NCBI GenBank assembly: GCA_947497085.1
Contig: CANMFE010000004.1
Location: forward strand, 186,001 to 250,000
DNA from: an uncultured Sphingomonadaceae bacterium
GTDB lineage: Bacteria; Pseudomonadota; Alphaproteobacteria; Sphingomonadales; Sphingomonadaceae
Direction of reading: 5' to 3'
DNA: 64,000 nucleotides
In this document: positions 9,805 to 18,008 of the stretch, piece after piece
How the letters are laid out: the number at the start of each line of letters is the position of its first letter
Position numbering within the stretch: position 1 is the first letter of the stretch
Notes under the pieces: generated by a model
Database searches by the model: none
Seen by the model: only the letters and a program-made list of their open reading frames with translations
What the model was told of the DNA's origin: nothing
Position numbers and translations under genes: made by a program

Positions 9805-9845
9805 GCCGATCGCTGATGTCGTCCTCATGACGACACCTCTCCGGC
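9805..9845 (-). promoter_or_regulatory. Structured mRNA leader upstream of rpsF, possible S6:S18 binding element
   Basis: On the minus strand an outer GCCG/CGGC helix encloses an asymmetric internal loop and an inner 7-bp helix (TGTCGTC with GACGACA) capped by five bases. It begins about 25 nt before the rpsF start. Bacterial rpsF leaders often hold an S6:S18 RNA motif that mimics the 16S site, with an internal loop between two helices. The overall shape fits; whether the conserved loop bases match is uncertain. Confidence 0.45.
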
Positions 9846-10015
9846 TTTCTTTATATCCTGCCCATATACATAGGGACAGAAGGCGTCCGTTTAAGCGATT
9901 TTGCGCAAAAAGCAAGGGAAATTAGGGGAAAACGCGAGCCCGCTTGCATCCTTATGCCATCACACTTAATCAGCTCGGGTATTTATCGTTATTCAATCGA
10001 AGGGAACCCACGTTT

Positions 10016-10951
10016 ATGCGCGCATTTATTTTTCCGGGACAGGGCAGTCAGAAAGTGGGCATGGGGCAGGAGCTTGCAAGCCAGAGCGACATAGCCAAAG
10101 CTGTTTTCGACGAGGTGGATGAAGCGCTGGGACAGAATCTGTTCGCGTTGATGTGCGATGGCCCGGAAGATGAGTTGACACTGACAGAGAATGCGCAGCC
10201 TGCCATCATGGCCAATGCCATCGCCACATTGCGGGTGGCCGAAGCCGAAGGCGGGATTGCGCTGGCAGATAAGGCGGCGTTCGTTGCGGGGCACAGTCTG
10301 GGCGAATACACTGCCTTGTGCGCGGCGGGTGCGCTAGATTTACAGACAACCGCGAAATTGCTGAAATTACGCGGTATGGCGATGCAGGCGGCAGTGCCTG
10401 TGGGCGAAGGTTCCATGGCGGCATTGCTGGGCGCGGATATCGAAAAGGCTGAGGCGTTGGCAAAGGCAGCGGCAGAGGGTGAAATTTGCACCGTGGCGAA
10501 TGACAATGACCCGGGGCAGGTCGTCATTTCTGGCCATAAAGGCGCAATTGAACGCGCGATTGCCATGGTCAAGGATCACGGCATCAAGCGCGGCATTCCG
10601 CTGCCTGTATCTGCGCCATTTCACTGTCCGTTGATGCAGCCAGCAGCTGATTCGATGGCAGAAGCGCTGGATGAAGTGGAAATTGCCACGCCGTCAGTAC
10701 CGGTATTCGCCAATGTGCGTGCCGCGCCTACGCTGAACCCCGATGAAATCCGTGCCTTGCTTGTAGAACAGGTGACAGGCCGCGTGCGCTGGCGCGAAAC
10801 TGCTATCAACATGGCTGCTGCGGGTGTCACCGAAACAGTGGAATTTGGCGGCAAGGTACTTACCCCGATGGTGGGACGCAGCACAGATGGCGTTACAACC
10901 ACCAGCATTATCAGTCTGGATGATATCAAAGGCTGGACCGGGTCACTTTGA
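10016..10951 (+). CDS. fabD: Malonyl-CoA:ACP transacylase
   Basis: FabD moves malonyl from CoA to acyl carrier protein for fatty-acid elongation. The 312-aa protein starts MRAFIFPGQGSQ, contains GHSLGEYTA with the nucleophile Ser94, and has the substrate-binding arginine and histidine expected for the family (the APFHCPLM segment). ATG 10016 is chosen over an upstream frame extension because the FPGQGSQ motif must be near the N-terminus and AAGGGA lies 13 nt before. It opens the fab cluster and is divergent from rpsF, sharing about 230 bp of intergenic DNA that must carry both promoters. Confidence 0.96.
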   Translation: MRAFIFPGQGSQKVGMGQELASQSDIAKAVFDEVDEALGQNLFALMCDGPEDELTLTENAQPAIMANAIATLRVAEAEGGIALADKAAFVAGHSLGEYTALCAAGALDLQTTAKLLKLRGMAMQAAVPVGEGSMAALLGADIEKAEALAKAAAEGEICTVANDNDPGQVVISGHKGAIERAIAMVKDHGIKRGIPLPVSAPFHCPLMQPAADSMAEALDEVEIATPSVPVFANVRAAPTLNPDEIRALLVEQVTGRVRWRETAINMAAAGVTETVEFGGKVLTPMVGRSTDGVTTTSIISLDDIKGWTGSL

Positions 10952-10954
10952 TTG

Positions 10955-11380
10955 ATGGCAGTGGCGGTTAATATTGAGCAGGTTACGGCAGAAAATGCCG
11001 CAGTTCTGGATAATGTTGCAGAAGATGTTTTCGATGCACCTGTAAAGGACGAATATCTATCCGTATTCTTGGCCGATATAGGGCATGTCATGATTGTCGC
11101 GGTGGAAAACGATATGGTTGTCGGGAAGTGCACGGCAATAGTGCACCATCGCCCAGATAAGCCGGATGAGCTTTATATTGATGAAGTGGATGTGACGCTG
11201 GCGCTGCGCAAACAGGGGATTGGCAAAATGCTTATTGCCAGGATGCTGGAACTGGCCGATGAATATGGTTGCGCAGAATGCTGGCTGGGCACGGAAAAGG
11301 ACAACCTACCGGCAAAAGCGCTATATGAATCACATGGCGCGCAATCTGAAGAAATAATGTTATATTATTTGAATTATTGA
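10955..11380 (+). CDS. GNAT family N-acetyltransferase
   Basis: The 141-aa protein is a single GNAT domain. The acetyl-CoA loop region is visible as VDVTLALRKQGIGKMLI (roughly residues 78-94, matching V...RxxGxG), followed by the ECWLGTEKDNLPAKALYESHGA segment typical of beta5-alpha4. It starts 3 nt after the fabD stop and lies before fabG, an unusual guest in the fab cluster. Sequence resembles the AAC(3)-like or RimI-like small acetyltransferases, but the acceptor is unknown and I would not call it a resistance gene. Co-transcription with fabD is very likely. Confidence 0.85.
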   Translation: MAVAVNIEQVTAENAAVLDNVAEDVFDAPVKDEYLSVFLADIGHVMIVAVENDMVVGKCTAIVHHRPDKPDELYIDEVDVTLALRKQGIGKMLIARMLELADEYGCAECWLGTEKDNLPAKALYESHGAQSEEIMLYYLNY

Positions 11381-11402
11381 TAATTTTATTGAGGAGCTTT
11401 CA

Positions 11403-12143
11403 ATGTTTGATCTGACAGGAATGACTGCACTGGTTACAGGTGCCAGCGGCGGAATAGGTTCAGCCATTGCCAAGGGTCTGGCAGAGCAGGGGGCAAGAGT
11501 CTGCCTTACAGGAACGCGCAAGCTCAGCCTGTCGGAAGCCAAGGCGGAGATGCCAGGCAAGGGGCATGAAATTATTGTCTGCAACCTGTCAGACCGTGAT
11601 GCTGTGGACGGTTTGGTACCAGCTGCTATCGAAAAAATGGGGCAGCTTGATATTCTCGTCAATAATGCCGGGATTACGCGCGATAATCTGGCGATGCGGA
11701 TGAAGGATGACGAATGGGCCGATGTGCTGCAGGTCAATCTTGAGGCGGCATTCCGTTTGGCGCGTTCTGCCGCACGTCCTATGATGAAAGCGCGGTTTGG
11801 GCGCATTATCTCAATCACATCAGTCGTCGGTGCGACCGGCAATCCGGGGCAGGCCAATTACGCAGCCTCGAAAGCAGGTCTGGTCGGCATGTCGAAAGCA
11901 TTGGCGCAGGAGCTTGCTTCGCGCGGTATCACCGTGAACTGCATTGCACCCGGTTTTATCCAGTCCGCAATGACGGATGCCTTGCCCGATGCACAGAAAG
12001 AAGCGCTGACAGGGCGTATTCCGGCAGGAAAACTGGGTGCGGGCGATGATATTGCCGCTGCCGCAGTCTATCTGGCCAGCAGGGAAGCCGATTATGTCAC
12101 TGGACAAACCGTGCACGTCAATGGCGGCATGGCAATGTTATAA
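11403..12143 (+). CDS. fabG: 3-oxoacyl-ACP reductase FabG
   Basis: FabG reduces 3-ketoacyl-ACP with NADPH in fatty-acid elongation. The 246-aa short-chain dehydrogenase has the cofactor loop TGASGGIG (residues 12-19), NNAG (87-90), the catalytic Ser at about 140, and YAASK giving Tyr153 and Lys157. The C-terminus reads GQTVHVNGGMAML, which is typical FabG. GAGGAG before ATG 11403 is a good ribosome-binding site. Position between fabD and acpP supports the fatty-acid assignment over other SDR functions. Confidence 0.95.
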   Translation: MFDLTGMTALVTGASGGIGSAIAKGLAEQGARVCLTGTRKLSLSEAKAEMPGKGHEIIVCNLSDRDAVDGLVPAAIEKMGQLDILVNNAGITRDNLAMRMKDDEWADVLQVNLEAAFRLARSAARPMMKARFGRIISITSVVGATGNPGQANYAASKAGLVGMSKALAQELASRGITVNCIAPGFIQSAMTDALPDAQKEALTGRIPAGKLGAGDDIAAAAVYLASREADYVTGQTVHVNGGMAML

Positions 12144-12167
12144 AGCATAAGGATGGCGGTTTTGCAC

Positions 12168-12195
12168 TTGTTCAGGGTGTATGACCGCCTATATA
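12168..12195 (+). promoter_or_regulatory. Possible sigma-70-type promoter for acpP
   Basis: TTGTTC (12168-12173) and TATATA (12190-12195) are 16 bp apart, about 95 bp before acpP. The gap between fabG and acpP is 145 bp, so a separate acpP promoter is expected. Only sequence resemblance supports this. Confidence 0.35.
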
Positions 12196-12288
12196 GCATG
12201 ACTATAATATGAACGAACACTTGCCACGGGGCGCACATCGCTTTAGGGCAATAGGTGAAATCAACAACAAGACTAAAGGGATCTCTAA

Positions 12289-12525
12289 ATGAGTGAGACA
12301 GCCGATCGCGTAAAGAAAATCGTTATTGAGCATCTGGGCGTAGAAGCCGACAAAGTTACGGAAGAAGCCAGCTTTATCGACGATCTTGGTGCGGACAGCC
12401 TCGACATTGTTGAACTTGTCATGGCATTTGAAGAAGAATTCAGCGTTGAAATTCCTGATGATGCTGCTGAAAAGATCAGCACCGTCAAAGACGCGATTGA
12501 TTATATCGAAAATAACAAAGGTTAA
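12289..12525 (+). CDS. acpP: Acyl carrier protein
   Basis: ACP carries growing acyl chains on a 4'-phosphopantetheine arm. The 78-aa acidic protein has the modification motif [10 protein letters not shown] with Ser37, and the helix II surface that docks FAS enzymes. Length and sequence are typical for the housekeeping ACP, in contrast to the divergent second ACP at 27235. It sits between fabG and fabF, and a terminator-like hairpin follows it, which probably makes acpP mRNA more abundant than that of fabF. Confidence 0.97.
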   Translation: MSETADRVKKIVIEHLGVEADKVTEEASFIDDLGADSLDIVELVMAFEEEFSVEIPDDAAEKISTVKDAIDYIENNKG

Positions 12526-12588
12526 GTGACCGCCGGATGGCTTGAACGTCCGGCCCCGCATTTTTTGCCGGGCACATATATCGGATAC

Positions 12589-12637
12589 AGGCTCCCCATT
12601 CGGTCGCTATTAGAGCCCGATCGGGGAGCCTTTTTCT
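12589..12637 (+). terminator. Terminator/attenuator between acpP and fabF
   Basis: AGGCTCCCC pairs with GGGGAGCCT over a 29-base interior that can form a second helix, followed by TTTTT. It ends 27 nt before fabF, so fabF is either read by leakage or from a promoter nearby. Confidence 0.75.
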
Positions 12638-12663
12638 TTGGAATTTTGTAAAGGGTTTGCGAA

Positions 12664-13920
12664 ATGCGCAGAGTTGTTGTCACGGGTTTGGGCCTGGTTA
12701 CGCCATTGGGCGGTGATGTTGAAACCAGCTGGAAAAATATATTGGCAGGAAAGTCGGGCGCAGGTCCGATTACGAAATTTGATGCCTCGGACCAGAAATG
12801 TCACATCGCATGCGAGGTAAAACCCGCTGACCATGAATATGGATTTGATCCGTCCAAACGTGTGGATCACAAGATACAACGGCAGGTAGATCCCTTTATC
12901 GTATATGGCATTGACGCCGCTGGACAGGCGCTGGAAGATGCAGGCCTTACGGATATGAGCGATGCGGAAAAACGCCGCACCGGCTGCTCGATTGGTTCGG
13001 GCATTGGAGGTCTTCCGGGCATTGAAAAGGAATCGCTTGTCCTTAATGAACGCGGCCCCGGACGGGTCAGCCCGCATTTCGTGCATGGACGGCTCATCAA
13101 CCTGATTACTGGCCAGGTGCAGATCCAGCATGGTTTCATGGGGCCGAATCATTCAGTCGTAACGGCCTGTTCGACAGGCGCGCATTCGATAGGTGATGCT
13201 GCGCGCATGATTCGTGATGATGATGCTGACGTTATGCTCGCGGGCGGCGCGGAAGCGACTATCTGTCCGATAGGCATTGCCGGTTTTGCGCAGGCACGGG
13301 CACTCAATACAAGTTATAATGACCGGCCCACTGAAGCAAGTCGCCCCTATGACAGGGACCGTGAAGGTTTTGTGATGGGTGAGGGCGCAGGCATTGTCGT
13401 TCTGGAAGAATATGAACGGGCCAAGGCGCGCGGTGCCAAAATCTATGGCGAAGTGGTGGGATATGGGCTGTCGGGTGATGCCTATCACGTCACCGCGCCG
13501 CATCCCGAAGGATTAGGCGCGGAACTTGCCATGCAGATGGCACTGAAAAAAGCAGGCATTACGCCGGATATGATCGATTATGTGAACGCGCATGGTACAT
13601 CGACCATGGCCGACACTATCGAACTGGCAGCCGTCAAGCGTGTACTGGGCGATGATCTGGGCGGTGCATCAATGAGTTCCACCAAGTCCGCAATCGGCCA
13701 CTTGCTGGGCGGTGCAGGCGCAGTCGAGGCGATTTTCTGCCTGCTGGCCCTGCGCGACCAGATTGTGCCGCCTACGCTCAATCTGGATAATCCGGACGAG
13801 GGTACTGATGGTGTTGACCTGGTTCCGCACACGGCAAAAAAACGTGAAGTGCGCGCTGTACTCAACAATAGTTTCGGCTTTGGCGGTACCAATGCCAGCC
13901 TTGTTATGAAAGCGGTATAG
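12664..13920 (+). CDS. fabF: 3-oxoacyl-ACP synthase II (KASII)
   Basis: FabF condenses malonyl-ACP with acyl-ACP during elongation. The 418-aa protein starts MRRVVVTGLGLVTPLG, has the nucleophile in TACSTGAHS (Cys169), and both catalytic histidines in NAHGTSTM and KSAIGHLLGGAG. The C-terminal NNSFGFGGTNASL block is the thiolase-fold signature. It follows acpP across a hairpin and is followed 6 nt later by mltG. All features are typical of the housekeeping enzyme. Confidence 0.97.
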   Translation: MRRVVVTGLGLVTPLGGDVETSWKNILAGKSGAGPITKFDASDQKCHIACEVKPADHEYGFDPSKRVDHKIQRQVDPFIVYGIDAAGQALEDAGLTDMSDAEKRRTGCSIGSGIGGLPGIEKESLVLNERGPGRVSPHFVHGRLINLITGQVQIQHGFMGPNHSVVTACSTGAHSIGDAARMIRDDDADVMLAGGAEATICPIGIAGFAQARALNTSYNDRPTEASRPYDRDREGFVMGEGAGIVVLEEYERAKARGAKIYGEVVGYGLSGDAYHVTAPHPEGLGAELAMQMALKKAGITPDMIDYVNAHGTSTMADTIELAAVKRVLGDDLGGASMSSTKSAIGHLLGGAGAVEAIFCLLALRDQIVPPTLNLDNPDEGTDGVDLVPHTAKKREVRAVLNNSFGFGGTNASLVMKAV

Positions 13921-13926
13921 CCTGCC

Positions 13927-14901
13927 ATGCTGCGTAAGATAGGCTGTCTCGGTTTCCTGGCCGCACTTCTGCTGTTTGGGGCTGTTATCGCCAATTTTGT
14001 CTATGGCTGGAATGCCAGCGGGCCGCTGGAATCGGAAACGGCATTCATTGTTGAGGAAGGCAGCAGTCTTTCCACCGTAGCCGGGCAACTGGAAGAAGCG
14101 GGGGTCATTGACTCCGCCAGCAGTTTTCTGACCCGCGCAAAAATATTGGGCAGCAGTGATCCCATAAAGACAGGCGAGTTCATGCTGCCCGCAGGTGCAA
14201 GCAATGCGAACATATTGGCGCTCTTGCAAAGCAATGAAGTTGTGCAGCGTATGGTGACCGTACCTGAAGGCATGCCCAGCATACTTGTTTATGAAGCGTT
14301 GATGGCGGAGCCGCTGCTGACAGGTAGCGTTGAAGTGCCTGCCGAAGGCTCGGTTTTACCTGAAACCTACAGCTTCGAGCGTGGGGAGACGCGTCAGGCG
14401 GTGCTGGACCGGATGCAGGCGGGCATGAAGCGTGTATTGGCGGAGCTGTGGGAGAAACGTTCTTCTGACACTGTCGTCAAATCACCTGAAGAAGCCGTCA
14501 TACTTGCCTCCATTGTCGAGAAGGAAACGGCTTTGCCAAAGGAACGCCGCGCGGTCGCGGGTGTGCTTTCAAACCGGGTACGGATTGGCATGCGGCTTGG
14601 TGCGGATGCGACGACGATCTATCCGATTACGAAAGGCAAGCCGCTGGGGCGGCGCATCCGCGTGTCGGAATTGCGCGATCCCAATCCGTACAACACCCGC
14701 GCGATTGCGGGGCTACCGGCTGGCCCGATTACCAATCCGGGGCGTGAAAGCATCGCTGCGGTGCTAGATCCCGCCAAGACGAAGGCGCTTTATTATGTCG
14801 CGGACGGTTCGGGCGGGCATGTCTTTTCCGAGACACTGGAAGAGCATAATCGCAACGCCGCTAAATGGCGCGCCCTGCGCCGTGAACGCGGCGAAATGTG
14901 A
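13927..14901 (+). CDS. mltG: Endolytic murein transglycosylase MltG
   Basis: MltG cleaves nascent glycan strands at the inner membrane and sets their length. The 324-aa product has one N-terminal membrane helix (about residues 8-27), a LysM-like segment (VEEGSSLSTVAGQLEEAGVI, about 40-60), and the YceG catalytic domain. The signature ILASIVEKETALPKERRAVAGV carries the catalytic glutamate, and the downstream NPYNTRAIAGLPAGPITNPG block is diagnostic. fabF-mltG adjacency is a recurrent bacterial arrangement. The stop is followed by a weak TGACG/CGTCA hairpin without a clear T run. Confidence 0.94.
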   Translation: MLRKIGCLGFLAALLLFGAVIANFVYGWNASGPLESETAFIVEEGSSLSTVAGQLEEAGVIDSASSFLTRAKILGSSDPIKTGEFMLPAGASNANILALLQSNEVVQRMVTVPEGMPSILVYEALMAEPLLTGSVEVPAEGSVLPETYSFERGETRQAVLDRMQAGMKRVLAELWEKRSSDTVVKSPEEAVILASIVEKETALPKERRAVAGVLSNRVRIGMRLGADATTIYPITKGKPLGRRIRVSELRDPNPYNTRAIAGLPAGPITNPGRESIAAVLDPAKTKALYYVADGSGGHVFSETLEEHNRNAAKWRALRRERGEM

Positions 14902-15015
14902 CGTTTTCCGTCATTCACTTTCTCAATTAATATAATTGAATAAATTTATTTCAATTGTGAAACATTGATCTCCATCTGGCGTTCGAGTTTGAGCTTATCA
15001 GTTATGGAGGAATAA

Positions 15016-15555
15016 ATGATTGGACGTGACGTTCCAAATGTAACCCTGAAAACCCGTGTGCGCGACGAAAGCGTAGATGGTCCAAATCCTTTTCGCTGGC
15101 AGGATGTAAATACCAGAGAATTGTTTGCAGGTAAGAAGATTGCCATATTCTCGCTACCTGGCGCTTTTACGCCGACCTGTTCGAACGAACAGTGCCCTGC
15201 ATTTGAACGGCTGTATGACGAGTTCAAAGCCGCCGGCATTGACGAAATCTATTGTATCTCCGTGAATGACGCTTTTGTCATGTACCAATGGGGCAAGCAG
15301 CTTGGCATTGAAAAGATAAAGCTGCTTCCGGATGGCTCAGGCGATTTTACGCGGCGGATGGGTATGCTGATCAACAAGGACCATCTGGGCTTTGGTGATC
15401 GTAGCTGGCGATATGCGATGATTGTTGATGATGGTGCCATAACGCAGTGGTTTGAAGAGCCTGGCATCAATGACGATGGTCAGGATGATGATCCTTACGG
15501 TGAAACAGCGCCGGAAAACATTCTGCAAGCCCTCAAGGTACGCAAAGCAGCCTGA
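15016..15555 (+). CDS. Peroxiredoxin (Prx5 / AhpE-like group, glutaredoxin- or thioredoxin-linked)
   Basis: The 179-aa protein reduces peroxides by a reactive cysteine. The motif PGAFTPTCS (residues 48-56) places the peroxidatic Cys at 55, and a second Cys at 60 (EQCPAF) follows as in the Prx5 group. The VNDAFVMYQWGKQLGIEKIKLLPDG region is family-typical. GGAGGAA lies 7 nt before the start. The 115 bp before it are AT-rich and should hold its promoter. The gene stands alone and ends at a 20-bp inverted repeat that serves as terminator. Confidence 0.9.
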   Translation: MIGRDVPNVTLKTRVRDESVDGPNPFRWQDVNTRELFAGKKIAIFSLPGAFTPTCSNEQCPAFERLYDEFKAAGIDEIYCISVNDAFVMYQWGKQLGIEKIKLLPDGSGDFTRRMGMLINKDHLGFGDRSWRYAMIVDDGAITQWFEEPGINDDGQDDDPYGETAPENILQALKVRKAA

Positions 15556-15570
15556 GCAACAGCATCATAG

Positions 15571-15618
15571 CCATAACAAAAGGCACGGGGGTGCATGTCC
15601 CCGCGCCTTTTGTTATGG
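15571..15618 (+). terminator. Long inverted repeat / terminator after the peroxiredoxin gene
   Basis: CCATAACAAAAGGC with CGGGG pairs with CCCCG and GCCTTTTGTTATGG over an eight-base loop; only one position is mismatched. It is symmetric enough to act in both directions. The next start codon is only 7 nt after it. Confidence 0.8.
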
Positions 15619-15625
15619 GCAGTCT

Positions 15626-16153
15626 ATGGACAGCAATGCCCCCATTATCATGACCGCGCTTATGGGCAATGCCGATTTTGCCTGGGCGAACCGGCTTAGG
15701 CGACACTATTTTCCGCCTGATCGCAATCATCTGGATGCGCATATCACGCTGTTTCACCATTTGCCGCCGCAGATGTTGCCTGAAATCCTCCAGCGTGTGA
15801 AGGACATGACGGCTGTATTCGCGCAGCCCGAAGCATGGCTGCATGACGTTATGCATCTGGGTAAGGGGGTCGCCTATCGCATTGATTGCGAAGGGCTTAT
15901 GAATATACGCGATGAACTGGCGGAAAATTTTACCGGCATGCTGACCCCACAGGATCAGGCGAGACCACGTCTGCATATTACGGTGCAGAACAAGGTTGTG
16001 CCGACCGAAAGCAAAGCGCTGTATAAACAGCTTTCCGCTGAATTTGAGCGACGTCCCTTCATCATAAAAGGAATAGGGCTTTACTACTATCGCGGCGGTC
16101 CGTGGGAAGAAATTGGCCGTTATTCGTTTCGCGGCACTGAAAATGCGGGTTGA
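15626..16153 (+). CDS. 2'-5' RNA ligase family (2H phosphoesterase) protein
   Basis: The 175-aa protein contains the two HxT motifs that define the 2H phosphoesterase superfamily: HITLF near residue 40 and HITVQ near residue 117. These enzymes act on 2',5' or cyclic phosphate bonds in RNA or nucleotides (LigT/ThpR, CPDase). The start ATG 15626 follows the strong hairpin by 7 nt with no ribosome-binding site; an ATG at 15650 is an alternative. Substrate and physiological role are unknown. The gene converges with the reductase at 16180. Confidence 0.75.
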   Translation: MDSNAPIIMTALMGNADFAWANRLRRHYFPPDRNHLDAHITLFHHLPPQMLPEILQRVKDMTAVFAQPEAWLHDVMHLGKGVAYRIDCEGLMNIRDELAENFTGMLTPQDQARPRLHITVQNKVVPTESKALYKQLSAEFERRPFIIKGIGLYYYRGGPWEEIGRYSFRGTENAG

Positions 16154-16179
16154 ACAGCATGCAATAACCCGGACAAAGC

Positions 16180-17415
16180 TCAGGCGATGCTGACTTCCTT
16201 GATCGGGATGGACGGATCAGCCAGTTCTTGCTGATCCAATTCATGACCTTCCAGAATCGCTTTGCGGCCCTGAACATAGTCTTTCACCCTGTTGACGCAG
16301 TCCAGTGCTACCAGTTTTCCGCCTCGCAGATATACAACTGAAAATTCACGGGTTTCCGGATCACCGCGGACGATTTCCGTATCATAGCCGAGCGATAACC
16401 CCACGGTTTGCAATTTCAGATCATATTGGTTGGACCAGAACCAGGGAATCTCGTCATAGACACTGCCTTCGCCCATAATGTCGGCGGCGGCTGTTTTTGC
16501 CTGATCATTTGCATTTTGCACCGATTCGAGCCGGATGTGCGCGCCATCAGCATATTTATTGGCATGTGCGGCGCAATCGCCAATCGCATAGACATCGGGC
16601 AAGCTGGTGCGGCAATGTCCATCCACATCCACCCCGTCACCGCCAATCGCACCAGCAGCAATAAGCGGTCCGGTCTCGGCAATGATGCCAATGCCGCAGA
16701 TAATCATGTCGGTTTGGATCGTATCACCATTGTCGAGCGCCACTGCCTTGGCTTCGCCCGCATCATCGGTCACAATTTCGCTGACCATGGTATCGGTTAT
16801 TATCGTCACCTCCTGGCGGCGATGCTCCGCTTCGTAAAATGCGGACAGTTCACGTCCGGCTACACGCGCCAGCACGCGCCTGCGTGATTCCACGACAGTG
16901 ACTTTTTTGCCCAGTTTCGTGAACACTGCAGCGGCCTCAAGACCAATATAACCACCGCCAATAACGGTTATGTTGCTGACCTTGTCAAGCCGTTCGGTAA
17001 TGCGTTCCACATCGCTGCGCCGCCGCACGGCAAACAGGTTGCGGGCATTGGAACCGGGGCAATCAATCATGCGCGGGCTGCCGCCTGCCGCCCATATAAG
17101 CTTGTTATAACCTATGGTTTCATCGCTCGAGAGTGTAACGCTTTTGTCCATCGCTTCCACGGCGACGACCCGTTTGCCGGTGAGCAGGTCGATACCCCGC
17201 TCACCCCAGAAACTTTCCGGGCGCAGCAGGATCCGTTCGAATGGCTTGTCACCTGCGAGATATTCCTTGGACAAGGGGGGGCGTTCATAGGGCGGCACGC
17301 GTTCGTCACCCAGAAGCGCTATCGACCCTTCATAGCCTTTCTGGCGCAGCGAAATCGCCGCTTGTGCGCCAGCATGTCCAGCACCCACAATCACCACATC
17401 ATAGTGACCCTGCAT
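16180..17415 (-). CDS. FAD-dependent ferredoxin/rubredoxin reductase-like oxidoreductase
   Basis: The 411-aa flavoprotein belongs to the NAD(P)H:ferredoxin reductases of the putidaredoxin-reductase/BphA4 type. It has the FAD loop VIVGAGHAGAQ near the N-terminus, the PYERPPLSKEYL segment, the NADH loop VIGGGYIGLEAA in the middle, and the second FAD motif PDVYAIGDCA. The C-terminal interface domain closes the fold. ATG 17415 is preferred: AAGGGG lies 6 nt before it, whereas two upstream in-frame ATGs overlap that site. No ferredoxin or P450 gene is adjacent, so its partner is unknown. Confidence 0.9.
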   Translation of the reverse strand: MQGHYDVVIVGAGHAGAQAAISLRQKGYEGSIALLGDERVPPYERPPLSKEYLAGDKPFERILLRPESFWGERGIDLLTGKRVVAVEAMDKSVTLSSDETIGYNKLIWAAGGSPRMIDCPGSNARNLFAVRRRSDVERITERLDKVSNITVIGGGYIGLEAAAVFTKLGKKVTVVESRRRVLARVAGRELSAFYEAEHRRQEVTIITDTMVSEIVTDDAGEAKAVALDNGDTIQTDMIICGIGIIAETGPLIAAGAIGGDGVDVDGHCRTSLPDVYAIGDCAAHANKYADGAHIRLESVQNANDQAKTAAADIMGEGSVYDEIPWFWSNQYDLKLQTVGLSLGYDTEIVRGDPETREFSVVYLRGGKLVALDCVNRVKDYVQGRKAILEGHELDQQELADPSIPIKEVSIA

Positions 17416-17600
17416 CTGCATCCCCTTCATAAACTGGCTGCAATTTGGCGCTTTGCGCCGCGCATTACAAGCCGCGTCATGCTATTTTGCAATTTGATGC
17501 CGGTTTTTGTTGACCGCAAAGCAGAGGCAAATTATAGCCCGCGCCTTGCAGGCACGATGCGACAGCCATCTTATATGGCATAGCCACATTTCGTGCATAT

Positions 17601-17677
17601 GGCGGAGTAGCTCAGGTGGTTAGAGCAGTGGAATCATAATCCATGTGTCGGGGGTTCGAGTCCCTCCTCCGCTACCA
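17601..17677 (+). tRNA. tRNA-Met (CAT), elongator
   Basis: The 77-base gene folds into a complete cloverleaf. The acceptor stem GGCGGAG/CTCCGCT has a first G-T pair, the D arm is AGCTCAGGTGGTTAGAGCA, the anticodon arm is GTGGA-ATCATAA-TCCAT with anticodon CAT, and the T arm holds GGTTCGAGTCC. CCA is encoded. The anticodon stem lacks the three G-C pairs of initiator tRNA, and the sequence resembles alphaproteobacterial elongator Met rather than the lysidine-modified Ile tRNA. It marks the left edge of the AT-rich Rhs island. Confidence 0.95.
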
Positions 17678-18008
17678 CTTTCTTATTTATAAAATACTTA
17701 TTTGCGGATACGCTTGATAAAGCACTCAAGCAGTGCAGATTCGAATAGTGGTTCAATAAAGTGGGATTAGTATGGATCCTGCAAACTTACGCAATATTGC
17801 TCCATCTGAAAATACTTTCCTGCAATAAAAATTAATTTTAATGCAATTATTATGCGTAAAGCATATTCGATTTATGATTCTACAATATTTAGAAGCTATC
17901 GGGTATGAGTAATAAGCTTTTAATATAATAATATTTCTAACTTACTTAAATAAAATTCACTTAATATATATTAAATATTTTTAATATGCAATATTGGGAG
18001 TATTTTAT
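17678..18008. other. AT-rich non-coding stretch at the island edge
   Basis: About 330 bp between tRNA-Met and the first YD-repeat gene are strongly AT-rich, with many AATAT and TTAAT runs, unlike the rest of the window. I see no open frame of note, no tRNA-end duplicate and no transposon end. A GGGAG ribosome-binding site at its right end (17996-18000) belongs to the next gene. The composition suggests recently acquired or silenced DNA. Confidence 0.6.

Noticed and set aside
14898-14920. Terminator after mltG
   Set aside because: The TGACG/CGTCA stem is short and no T run follows.
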